A stretch of DNA of 14,567 bases from an uncultured bacterium (GCA_913058555.1 CAJXRJ010000100.1:1-14567); one strand, 5' to 3'; counted from the first letter of the stretch, positions 6,645 through 13,576 are shown. The notes: generated by a model from the sequence alone, not told the origin. Numbers and translations: made by a program.

Positions 6645-8105
6645 TCAGCGCTTATCGCTGGGCAAGCTCTCTTCGAGGACGGATCGAATGCGGGGCGGGT
6701 ACTGGCTGCGCAGGAACCGCCACTGATCGATCTGGCTGTCCCGGCCCACGGAATCCGTGATCTGTTCCCAGCCCTTGGACACGAGGTCCAGGGCCGCTTG
6801 TGCGCTCATCCGTCCGCGGTTAGCACGGTCGAGGAACCGGCCGAGGAGGTCGAAGTACTGGGTCCTTCCGTTGACGTAGAAGTCGGGGAATGCCGAGTCC
6901 ATGGCCTTCTTGTGCTCGGTCAGGAATGACCTCGAGTAGATCTCGGCGATCGCGGCGTCTTCGTAATGAGCCTCGAGGAAGGGGTCAAAGAACCCGTCCC
7001 TTGCCCGAACGGCCGCCACCGATGGCTCCTTGGAGGTGGCGTAGAGTGCAAACGCCACGCCCATGTCCGGGCACTTGGCCTGGGAAGACACGGCGTAGTT
7101 CCAGCCCCAATTGAAGTAGCTCGTGGCGAAGTGTTCGCCCCGCTTGTCGATTCCGCCGGGCAGCTGCATCGCGGCCACATGGTCTCGAATGGCGGACTCT
7201 TCGCGGCGGAAGAACTTCATCGAGCCGCCCCAGCCAATGTTGCAGTAGGCCTCGCCGCGGCTGAATTCCTTCCAGTTCTCGAAGATGCCGTTGGTCGCGC
7301 AGCCAGCCGTCAAAAACCTCGATGCCGCAATGAGCTCCTCCGCGGCCTCGACGGCCGCCGGGCGATCCAGCAGCGGGCGCATCTCTTCGTCCACCGGGAA
7401 GGACCCTTTGGCGTGCAGGCGCGCCCAGAACTCCCACGCGATGTAGCTCGGCGTTCGAAACAGTGTCCCCCCGAACCGGAGCGACTCGGGGTCATGGAAA
7501 AATTCGATCTGACGATCCAGCTCCGCCCAGGTCTTCGGGACGTCGAGGGCTTTCCCGTGCGTGTCCTCGAAGCGCTTCCGCAGGTCTGCGTCGTCGAAGA
7601 ACCGACCGTTGTAGAACATCAGGTAGACGTCGCCATCCGTTTGAAAGCCGTACGTCTTGCCCTTGTAGCGATCGCCCAATGAGAAGAGCGAGCGCGGGGC
7701 CGGGCCCTGCCAACGGAGGGAAGGTTGGTCGTCCAAGGGCAGGATGACGCCGGCTTCCACTAGGCTCGGGACGGCGAAGGTCGGCGGAAGGGCCACGTCG
7801 AAGCGGGCCTCCCCCGAGAGGCTTCGGACGGTCATTACCGTAGCGACGTCGTCCACCGGTACTTCCTCCGTGAGGACCGTGACCCCGGTGTCCTTCTTGA
7901 AGGCGGCCGCCACGGGGGCGAGGTTCGCGAGCGATCCTTCGGGGATCAAGAGTCGGAGGGGACTCGCCGCGGGGAGCTCCCTAGCAAGGGCCGCCGCGTG
8001 GTCCACGAGATCCTCTCCGGTGAGGCGTTCCGTCGCGCGGGACGTGGAGAGCGCAAGGGGTGCTAGGAATGTGCCTAGCGTTATTTGGCGGCGGTCCATT
8101 CCCAT
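6645..8105 (-). CDS. Extracellular solute-binding protein, MalE/UgpB type (family 1), no transporter genes nearby
   Basis: Periplasmic-binding-protein fold, 486 aa, within the sugar-binding family 1 size range. The N-terminus MDRRQITLGTFLAPLA has a twin Arg before a hydrophobic stretch, so Tat export is possible although the motif is not canonical. Family features: AAFKKDTGV (67-75), RFDVALPPTF (101-110), the hinge segment GKTYGFQTDGDVYLMFYN (149-166), PKTWAEL (190-196), and FSRGEAYCNIGWGG (281-294), the typical 'weak enough to be sacrificed' G-x-A-x-x-x-x-G-W-G block. No permease or ATPase gene is in the window. The gene is divergent from a histidine kinase with a large extracytoplasmic sensor, so a sensory role as ligand-presenting partner is plausible but unproven. 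TAGCTT 12 bases before the ATG suggests a leaderless transcript. A short imperfect hairpin spans the stop codon (6644-6662). Confidence 0.85.
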   Translation of the reverse strand: MGMDRRQITLGTFLAPLALSTSRATERLTGEDLVDHAAALARELPAASPLRLLIPEGSLANLAPVAAAFKKDTGVTVLTEEVPVDDVATVMTVRSLSGEARFDVALPPTFAVPSLVEAGVILPLDDQPSLRWQGPAPRSLFSLGDRYKGKTYGFQTDGDVYLMFYNGRFFDDADLRKRFEDTHGKALDVPKTWAELDRQIEFFHDPESLRFGGTLFRTPSYIAWEFWARLHAKGSFPVDEEMRPLLDRPAAVEAAEELIAASRFLTAGCATNGIFENWKEFSRGEAYCNIGWGGSMKFFRREESAIRDHVAAMQLPGGIDKRGEHFATSYFNWGWNYAVSSQAKCPDMGVAFALYATSKEPSVAAVRARDGFFDPFLEAHYEDAAIAEIYSRSFLTEHKKAMDSAFPDFYVNGRTQYFDLLGRFLDRANRGRMSAQAALDLVSKGWEQITDSVGRDSQIDQWRFLRSQYPPRIRSVLEESLPSDKR

Positions 8106-8111
8106 CTGCTG

Positions 8112-8117
8112 AAGCTA
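8112..8117 (-). promoter_or_regulatory. Putative leaderless-type -10 box (TAGCTT on minus) before the solute-binding protein gene
   Basis: On minus the order is TAGCTT, six bases (CAGCAG), then ATG at 8105, so the first base lies 12 upstream. That is identical to the spacing before 416 and 12199. No Shine-Dalgarno site and no clear -35 are seen. Confidence 0.45.
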
Positions 8118-8202
8118 TCGGATGAACCACCCACGAGCTAGTTGAGCAAGGGCTGATTCACCTGCCGGGGCGGTCGCACGGGTGCGTGCTCGTTCGGTGT
8201 CG

Positions 8203-8219
8203 CGCATCGATTTGATGCG
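8203..8219. promoter_or_regulatory. Inverted repeat CGCATC-N5-GATGCG, possible operator between divergent genes
   Basis: A perfect 6-bp inverted repeat with a five-base spacer (GATTT) ends ten bases before the TAGCGT -10 candidate of the histidine kinase gene, that is, over its -35 region. It is in the 137-bp divergent intergenic region between the binding protein and the kinase. The position suits a regulator-binding site; no regulator is identifiable and chance occurrence is possible. Confidence 0.3.
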
Positions 8220-8228
8220 ACCATTGTG

Positions 8229-8234
8229 TAGCGT
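8229..8234 (+). promoter_or_regulatory. Putative -10 box (TAGCGT) before the histidine kinase gene
   Basis: TANNNT match whose first base is 14 upstream of the ATG at 8243, slightly further than in the other leaderless-type promoters of this window. There is no Shine-Dalgarno site for that ATG. Confidence 0.3.
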
Positions 8235-8242
8235 GCGGGCAT

Positions 8243-10189
8243 ATGGCCCCGAAGTCAGGAGATCACCAGGAGATGCGCCCTTACGCGAGACCCGTCGACG
8301 GGGGCTCCCGTTGGGCGCTGTCTTCGATCCGCACCAAGCTCGTGCTTGCGTTCGCGGCGATCGCGACGTTGTTCTCGCTTGCGATCCTGGCCTCTGAGTC
8401 GGGCTTCCGGGCCCTCGACAGCAATCTCGCGGAGCTAGAGGCCGTGACCGTGCCCATGGCGGTGGCCACCCAGAAGCTCAGCATCGAGGTGCGCTCCCTC
8501 GAGCAGCTCGGGCTCAACGTCAAGGAGGCGATGAACTCCGAGCAGCTGAGCATTCGCAAGGAACGCTTCGCCGTGTCCATGGAGGGCACGCGGGGACTTG
8601 CCTCGGACTTGGGGCCGGCGGGCGGCAGGTTCCTCGGCGTGCTAGAGGAACTGGGCGTCACCTTGGGGGGCGCCTTTGCGATTCGAGAACAGCAGCTCCT
8701 GGAGGAGGACGCCATGTTGGAGTCCTTGCGAACGGCCAGGGATCAGGCGAGCACCCTCGTCGAGAACCTCGAGATGGAGCTCATCGAAGCCAAGGCGGCT
8801 GACCGCGCTGAATCGGCGTTGGCGGAAATCCGCGTCGCGATCTACTCCTGTGGCGATCTGATCTCCCAGGCAGGCGAAGCGCGGCAGGCGGAGCGTTTGG
8901 CCGCGCTCGAGAATCAGTTTCGTCTGGAGTCCCGCCGCGTGACGCGGCTCTTGGTGGGCTTTGAGTCCCCGGTGCGCGAGCGGCTAAGCCGTCAGTTCAG
9001 TCCGATTCTTGAGCGCACCTCAGGTCTGGACGGGGTGTTTCGCCGTCAGGCGGAGGTTCACCGATTGGGGGCGGAGCTCGACGCAATCAGCGCCCAAGGA
9101 GAGGTGCTGATGGCTGACCTCAGGCGCGTGGCGCTGGAGGCTGCCAACGCCGGACGAAGGGATGTCGACGTCGCGCGCTCCCGCGCCGACCGCCGGGCCG
9201 GGAGGGCGAAACTCGCCGTGAGGATTCTCTTCGCCGCCGCGATGCTCCTGTCCTTGGCGATCATCGTGCTTTACGTGCATCGGGGTGTTGGGCGGCGACT
9301 GCGGGCGCTATGCGACGATCTCTATCGGCTGAGCTCCGGGGACCACGACATTGAGGTCCGGAGCGGCGGCGATCTGGAGCTGGCGCAACTTGCAGAGGCC
9401 GCGGAGGTCTTCCGTAAGAACGCGATTGAGCTGGCAGAGGCCCTCGCTTCCCTTGAGCAGAAGAACGCGTCCCTGCTGGAGTTTGCGCACGTGGCTTCCC
9501 ACGACCTCAAGTCCCCGATGCGCGCCATCTCGAACCTCGCCACGTGGGTCGTCGAGGACTGTGAGGGTTTGTTGCCGGAGGCGTCAGCGAATCACCTGGT
9601 CCTCATTCAAGAGCGGTCTATCCGCATGGAGACGCTGCTCGAGGACCTCCTGCGATTCGCCCGCATGGGCAATGACGAACGAATCATGGACGTCGTCTCT
9701 GTGAAGGAGATGGTGGACGAGGTGGTGGACCTCATGGGCCTGCCGGAATCCGCCACCCTCACCGTGGTCGGCGGCCAGGAGCGAATCAGGACGATCAGCG
9801 CACCGTTGAAGCTGACCATTCGCAACCTCCTTCAGAACTCGATCCTCCACCATGATGGGAAGCATCAGAACGTCGACGTGCGCGTGAGCCCTCTGGTCGA
9901 CGGATTCCTCGAACTGACGGTCGAGGACGATGGCCCCGGGATTCCCGTGGAGCGGCAAGAGGAGGCCTTCCAGATCTTCCGCAAGCTCTCCGCGAGTAGC
10001 TCCGGGACCGGCATGGGCTTGGCGCTGGTCCGGCGCGCCGTGGAAACGATGGGCGGCACGATTCGGGCGGAGAACCGCGAAGGCCGTGGCGTGCGATTCT
10101 TGGTCAAGTGGCCAGCGACCCCGCCCGAGTCTGCCGAGGTGGTGGAAACGGAATCGACGGCCCCCCAAGACACCGACGCACGCCCGTAG
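8243..10189 (+). CDS. Membrane sensor histidine kinase with TorS-like helical sensor, HAMP, HisKA and HATPase_c domains
   Basis: 648 aa. TM1 is at about 31-52, followed by a roughly 270-residue extracytoplasmic, almost wholly alpha-helical sensor (53-323). TM2 is at about 324-345, HAMP at 346-398 and a helical linker at about 399-410. HisKA has the H-box VASHDLKSPMRAI with phosphoacceptor H420. HATPase_c has N-box RNLLQNS (N528, N532), G1 DDGPGI (562-567) and G2 GTGMGL (588-593). The catalytic core is complete. The sensor opening (ALDSNLAELEAVTVPMAVA) and the helix after HAMP (AEVFRKNAIELAE) resemble TorS-group kinases, whose helical sensors dock a periplasmic binding protein; here such a gene is divergent. 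The ASHDLKSP H-box type usually pairs with Rcp1-like receivers, and one is encoded convergently 16 bases away. An alternative ATG at 8273, with AGGAG at 8258-8262, would remove ten residues. No receiver or HPt domain is attached, unlike TorS itself. Confidence 0.88.
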   Translation: MAPKSGDHQEMRPYARPVDGGSRWALSSIRTKLVLAFAAIATLFSLAILASESGFRALDSNLAELEAVTVPMAVATQKLSIEVRSLEQLGLNVKEAMNSEQLSIRKERFAVSMEGTRGLASDLGPAGGRFLGVLEELGVTLGGAFAIREQQLLEEDAMLESLRTARDQASTLVENLEMELIEAKAADRAESALAEIRVAIYSCGDLISQAGEARQAERLAALENQFRLESRRVTRLLVGFESPVRERLSRQFSPILERTSGLDGVFRRQAEVHRLGAELDAISAQGEVLMADLRRVALEAANAGRRDVDVARSRADRRAGRAKLAVRILFAAAMLLSLAIIVLYVHRGVGRRLRALCDDLYRLSSGDHDIEVRSGGDLELAQLAEAAEVFRKNAIELAEALASLEQKNASLLEFAHVASHDLKSPMRAISNLATWVVEDCEGLLPEASANHLVLIQERSIRMETLLEDLLRFARMGNDERIMDVVSVKEMVDEVVDLMGLPESATLTVVGGQERIRTISAPLKLTIRNLLQNSILHHDGKHQNVDVRVSPLVDGFLELTVEDDGPGIPVERQEEAFQIFRKLSASSSGTGMGLALVRRAVETMGGTIRAENREGRGVRFLVKWPATPPESAEVVETESTAPQDTDARP

Positions 10190-10205
10190 CCGCGCCAGAG
10201 AGCGA

Positions 10206-10637
10206 TTACACCAACGGGAGGGCGACGACCTGCCAGTACGACTTCAAGAGGTTCACCAGCCCGCTGATATCGTTGCCGGCGTGGCCCTTGACGATGTAGC
10301 CCGCGACCAGGTGTTCGTAGGCGGCACGTTGATCCTCGTCGTTGTCCGAGGTGGAGAAGACAAACACGACGTTGCGCTTCAACGTGGGGTCGTTGCGCAA
10401 CTCCTTGAGGAAGCCAAGCCCGTCGAGTCGGGGCATGTTCAGGTCCAGGATGACCACGTAAGGACGTTCGATCGAGTCGCCGTTCTCTCCGCGAAGGATC
10501 GCAAGTGCCTCTAGGCCGTCCGAGGCGACTTTGATCTCTGCCTCGATGCCTGCCCGATCCAGACCACGAATCACGGCCATCCGATCCACCTCGTCGTCCT
10601 CGACAAGCAGGATCCGGATTGCTTCGCGCGTCTTCAT
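10206..10637 (-). CDS. Single-domain response regulator, CheY/Rcp1-like
   Basis: 143-aa receiver with no output domain. Acidic pocket VEDDEVD (E13, D14, D15), phosphoacceptor D65 in VVILDLNMPRLDG, switch residue T96 in FSTSDND, and conserved K117 in YIVKG. The extra residues between alpha2 and beta3 (GENGDSIERPY) and the LDLNMPRLDG block are typical of Rcp1-type regulators, which work with phytochrome-like and ASHDLK-type kinases. The convergent kinase gene ends 16 bases away, so it is the likely partner. With no DNA-binding domain, the output must be through protein contacts or phosphotransfer. No Shine-Dalgarno site precedes the ATG. A TAGGAT -10 candidate and a GC-rich hairpin lie upstream. 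Confidence 0.9.
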   Translation of the reverse strand: MKTREAIRILLVEDDEVDRMAVIRGLDRAGIEAEIKVASDGLEALAILRGENGDSIERPYVVILDLNMPRLDGLGFLKELRNDPTLKRNVVFVFSTSDNDEDQRAAYEHLVAGYIVKGHAGNDISGLVNLLKSYWQVVALPLV

Positions 10638-10659
10638 GGTGGGGTGCTCTGGTGAGTGG

Positions 10660-10686
10660 CCGCTGGGGGCGTGAGCCCCCTGGCGG
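10660..10686 (-). other. GC-rich hairpin in the leader region of the response regulator gene
   Basis: On plus the core reads GGGGGC-GTGA-GCCCCC (10665-10680), a perfect 6-bp stem with a 4-base loop. It is extended by an outer 4-bp stem (CCGC 10660-10663 with GCGG 10683-10686) across a small internal loop. No T-run follows in either direction, so it is not a classic intrinsic terminator. If the TAGGAT box upstream is used, the hairpin lies in the response regulator mRNA leader, about 22 bases before the ATG. Confidence 0.4.
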
Positions 10687-10706
10687 ATTCGCGGGGGCCT
10701 TCCCTG

Positions 10707-10712
10707 ATCCTA
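10707..10712 (-). promoter_or_regulatory. Putative -10 box (TAGGAT on minus) for the response regulator
   Basis: The 210-bp gap between the amidase and the response regulator contains this TANNNT match, which would start a transcript near 10700 with a leader of about 60 bases. No -35 box is evident, so support is weak. Apart from this box and the hairpin I see nothing else in the gap. Confidence 0.25.
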
Positions 10713-10847
10713 CACCGCTCCCGGACTGGCGCCGATTAGGGCTCGTCCTGATTCCATGGGTGATGACCAGTGGACGCACCGTGGAAACGCATCGGAAGCC
10801 GGGATGGCCGCCGAGGGATCCCCTCGGCGGGATTTGTGTCTGGCCCC

Positions 10848-11978
10848 CTAGGGCAGGACGGTGAAGCGCACGCCGTCCGAAAGCCCGATGCCCTCCGGTG
10901 AACCGGGGTCGCGGAACCACCACTGGGCGAACATCTCTTCGCCAGCGGCGAGGCCAGATGCCTGCAGGAAGGCGGCGTCCGCGTCGAAGCTAAGGCGACC
11001 TGAGCAGTCCATCGGGCCGAAGCCCGCGGAGAAGGTCACGGGGGTGCGCACGAGCGAGCCGCCGACGCATAGCGTGCCTCCGAAGAAGGAAACAGAGGCC
11101 TCGCTCCGGGACCAGATCATCAGGCCGAACTGTTGGCTTACGACCTGGTCACAGAAGATCTCCATGTCCCCCGTCGAAAGGGAAGCGGAGCCCGTGGCAC
11201 CAATGCTCGGGACGCATCCGAGGGACGTGACTTTCGGCGTGCAGTAGGTGACCGGTGCCGGGGACGGAAGGTAGGGCGCAATGCCCTCGGAGCGCTGCAA
11301 TCCGTAAAGGTGGGCGATCGCCGTTTTGAGGGAGGCGCCCGGGGCGGAGAGAACGGCGGAGTCGATCGGGCTCGTGAGGAATCCCGTCTCGCTGAGGGCC
11401 GCCGGCATAGACGTCTCGCGCAGGACATGGAAGTTGGCGGTCTTGGACCCCCGGTTCACAAGTCCATGGGCGTTGATCAGCTCGTCCTGGATCTGGTCCC
11501 TGACCATCGCGCTCGTCGTACCGTTCGCGAAAGAGAAGGTCTCGGTACCCCGCGCTGCCGAGGATGAGAACGCGTTGTGGTGGATCGAGATGTAGCGATC
11601 GGCCGGCCAGTTGTTCGCAATCGCGACCCGTCCGCTGAGGGAGATGGTCTGGTCCGTGGTGCGGGTCATCAGGACTTCCCACTGGCCGCCGCCGCTCGGA
11701 TCTGCTGTGTCCAGCAAGAGCAGGTCCCGGAGCAAAAGCCCCACCTCGAGGTTCAAGACCTTCTCCGTTAGCCCGTTACCGGTGGCGCCAGGATCGCTGC
11801 CCCCGTGTCCCGGGTCGATGACGACCCTGACCGCCGTTCCCCTCGCTGCGGGGGATGCCGCTGCCCCCGCGTCGGGGGCCTCGCCCATGGAAACCCAGAA
11901 GGCGGCAGCGAGCGTCGAGATCAACGTGATCTTCCGGAGTGGGGAGAGGAGCTTCTTGCTGTGCATGGGGCTACGCAT
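10848..11978 (-). CDS. Secreted zinc N-acetylmuramoyl-L-alanine amidase (Amidase_3) with a planctomycete-type C-terminal Cys-rich domain
   Basis: 376 aa from the ATG at 11978. A signal peptide occupies about residues 7-40 (KKLLSPLRK, then hydrophobic ITLISTLAAAFWV), so it acts outside the cytoplasmic membrane, cleaving the MurNAc-L-Ala bond of peptidoglycan. The catalytic domain (about 49-230) has zinc ligands H58 (DPGHGGSDPG), E73 (LTEK) and H133 (SIHHNA), and catalytic E197 (SETGFLTSP). After a Pro-rich joint, the C-terminal domain (about 245-376) has Cys at 246, 255, 276, 304 and 325 and ends QWWFRDP, LSDGVRFTV-P. I recall this module at the C-terminus of many secreted proteins of deep-branching Planctomycetota. 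The frame runs upstream to an ATG at 12161, but that extension reads as non-coding and would bury the signal peptide; ATG 11966 is an alternative. A TATCCT box on minus (12015-12010) could give a leader of about 25 bases. Confidence 0.88.
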   Translation of the reverse strand: MRSPMHSKKLLSPLRKITLISTLAAAFWVSMGEAPDAGAAASPAARGTAVRVVIDPGHGGSDPGATGNGLTEKVLNLEVGLLLRDLLLLDTADPSGGGQWEVLMTRTTDQTISLSGRVAIANNWPADRYISIHHNAFSSSAARGTETFSFANGTTSAMVRDQIQDELINAHGLVNRGSKTANFHVLRETSMPAALSETGFLTSPIDSAVLSAPGASLKTAIAHLYGLQRSEGIAPYLPSPAPVTYCTPKVTSLGCVPSIGATGSASLSTGDMEIFCDQVVSQQFGLMIWSRSEASVSFFGGTLCVGGSLVRTPVTFSAGFGPMDCSGRLSFDADAAFLQASGLAAGEEMFAQWWFRDPGSPEGIGLSDGVRFTVLP

Positions 11979-12009
11979 CTTGGTTTCGCGCGAGTCAGGA
12001 CCAGCCCAC

Positions 12010-12015
12010 AGGATA
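12010..12015 (-). promoter_or_regulatory. Putative -10 box (TATCCT on minus) for the amidase
   Basis: TATCCT on minus lies 31-37 bases before the ATG at 11978 and would give a short leader. It is in the 220-bp divergent gap between the amidase and the beta-lactamase-like lipoprotein. No clear -35 is seen. Confidence 0.3.
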
Positions 12016-12186
12016 GGGCTTCCCCTCTGAACTGGCCCCATCGAGTGCGGTCTGCCTTCCGCCAGATGCCCCCAGGATGGGATTTCTGGCCATCCGGGTG
12101 CCTCCTTGGCCTGCTTTGAGCCTCGGAGCCGGGGGGATCGGGCCCGGTCGCCTCCCTGCATGCGACGCGATATCCGTCCTCTCCTT

Positions 12187-12192
12187 TACTCT
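12187..12192 (+). promoter_or_regulatory. Putative leaderless-type -10 box (TACTCT) before the beta-lactamase-like gene
   Basis: The first base is 12 upstream of the ATG at 12199, with no Shine-Dalgarno site between. This box selects the ATG at 12199 over the in-frame upstream ATG at 12160, which agrees with the position of the lipoprotein signal peptide. Confidence 0.45.
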
Positions 12193-12198
12193 TCCCCA

Positions 12199-13521
12199 AT
12201 GAACGTCATCCCGATGCGCCCCCCCGGGGCGGCCCGCTGGACGGTCGCCGCAGCCCCCTTGGGTTTGATCCTCTCCGCCTGCGCGGCGTCCCCCGCCAAG
12301 CCCATCGAGTCGATTGAGAACAAGATGGGCGCTATCGCCGCGCCGCCATGGGCACAGGTCCAACTCGCCGAACTTCTCGGCCGAGACCTTGGGCGATTCG
12401 GGGACGTGCTCGAGCGTGGTGATGAGTACCGCCTCAAGATCGAGGTGGCGATCCCGGTGGCGCAGGGGGACGGGGTTCGCGTCGTTCGAAGCTCCCTCGA
12501 CTTCGGTCCCGACTACTTTTACCCGGCGAGCTCGGTCAAGACCTGCGCTGTCCTCGCCGCGATGGAGCAGATCACACGGGGGCGCAAGGCCTCGGGCCAG
12601 GATCTGGGCCTCGAGACGTCCATGGTGTTCCAGCCTCTCTTCGAAGGGGAGTCCGTGGAGGACAGGGACCCAAGCCACTTGAACGGCGGCGCGATCACCG
12701 TGGGGCACGACCTCCGCAAGGTCTTCCTGGTCTCGGACAACGCGGCGTACAACCGCCTCTACGAACTGAGCGGCCCGCGACTCATCGATGGGATGCTCGA
12801 CGCGGCCGGTTTCCCAGGGGCCCGAATCGTGCATCGCCTGTCGGAGTTTCGAAGCCGGGCCGACCAGCTCCGGCTTCCGGCGATCGACTTCCGTTCGGGC
12901 AGCGACTTGCTCTGGTCCCTTCCGGAACGCCACGACGATATCGACGTGGACAACGCGGAGCTCTCCGGGATCTCTTTCGGAACGGGCCACACCCAGGGCA
13001 ACGAAGTCGTCGACGGGCCGATGTCGTTCCTGCACAAGAACTGGATGCCGCTGCGAGAGCTCATCGACATGAACATCGCGATCCTGGCTCCGGAAGTGGC
13101 CCTTGAGGGCCGCGCCGGTTTCGGTCTCGAGGAGTCCCACAGGCAGGCGATTGCCCAAGCGATGGCGCAGTGCCCAGGGGAGTCCAGCGACCCCGTCTAC
13201 GATCCCGAGCGCTACCCGTTCGACTACTCCAAGTTCCTGGCGCCCGGGGTCCTGAGGGTGCGCGGGAAAGACGAAGTCACGGTGCGTGACAAGGTGGGCC
13301 GCGCGTACGGATTCAGCGTCACTAATTCGGAGGTCATCGATCACGTCACGGGCAGGCGGTTCTTCCTCGCTGCCACGATCTACATCAATCCCAACGGCGT
13401 GGTGGGGGATGGGGTCTACGGTTATGAACGGGCCGATCGTTTCTTTGCGGACCTGGGCGAGGTGGTGGCGCGCAGCGTGTTTGGCCCTGCCGCCCAGCCC
13501 CCAGCGGCGAAGGCTCCGTAA
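12199..13521 (+). CDS. Beta-lactamase/PBP-fold serine hydrolase lipoprotein (class A-like)
   Basis: 440 aa. An N-terminal lipoprotein signal ends in the lipobox LSAC (C28), so it is a membrane-anchored envelope protein. Serine-acyl-transferase motifs are in order: S-S-V-K in YPASSVKT (nucleophile S111, K114), S-D-N at 179-181 (SDNAAYNRLYEL), and K-V-G at 365-367 (VRDKVGRAYGF) in place of the usual KTG. It is much longer than a typical 290-aa class A beta-lactamase; the extra length lies mainly between SDN and KVG (about 182-364). No clear ExxLN omega-loop motif follows SDN, so efficient beta-lactam deacylation is doubtful. A peptidoglycan-directed peptidase, esterase or slow lactamase is as likely. 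A 518-codon open frame on the opposite strand is a GC-bias shadow. Neighbours are a divergent amidase and a downstream D-Ala-D-Ala dipeptidase, pointing to cell-wall metabolism. Confidence 0.82.
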   Translation: MNVIPMRPPGAARWTVAAAPLGLILSACAASPAKPIESIENKMGAIAAPPWAQVQLAELLGRDLGRFGDVLERGDEYRLKIEVAIPVAQGDGVRVVRSSLDFGPDYFYPASSVKTCAVLAAMEQITRGRKASGQDLGLETSMVFQPLFEGESVEDRDPSHLNGGAITVGHDLRKVFLVSDNAAYNRLYELSGPRLIDGMLDAAGFPGARIVHRLSEFRSRADQLRLPAIDFRSGSDLLWSLPERHDDIDVDNAELSGISFGTGHTQGNEVVDGPMSFLHKNWMPLRELIDMNIAILAPEVALEGRAGFGLEESHRQAIAQAMAQCPGESSDPVYDPERYPFDYSKFLAPGVLRVRGKDEVTVRDKVGRAYGFSVTNSEVIDHVTGRRFFLAATIYINPNGVVGDGVYGYERADRFFADLGEVVARSVFGPAAQPPAAKAP

Positions 13522-13570
13522 GAAGCGCGCCTGCTGTACGGGCGGTTCCACCGAAGCGGGCCACCTCGCC

Positions 13571-13576
13571 TATCAT
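13571..13576 (+). promoter_or_regulatory. Putative -10 box (TATCAT) for the dipeptidase gene
   Basis: TATCAT lies 47 bases before the ATG at 13618, in the 96-bp gap after the lactamase-like gene, and is flanked by a short inverted repeat (GCCAC 13560-13564, GTGGC 13577-13581). It would give a leader of roughly 35 bases. No Shine-Dalgarno site is visible. Read-through from the upstream gene is equally possible. Confidence 0.3.

Noticed and set aside
6644..6662. Hairpin across the solute-binding protein stop codon as a terminator
   Set aside because: The stem is short (seven pairs including a G-T), it overlaps the coding end and no T-run follows on minus.
9865..10923. 352-codon open frame on minus over the kinase end and the response regulator
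   Set aside because: Arg/Gly/Ser-rich shadow crossing two well-supported genes and an intergenic region.
11995..13551. 518-codon open frame on minus, antisense to the beta-lactamase-like gene
   Set aside because: Composition is that of a GC-bias shadow. No domain motifs are readable, whereas the plus strand carries a lipobox, SxxK, SDN and KVG in order.
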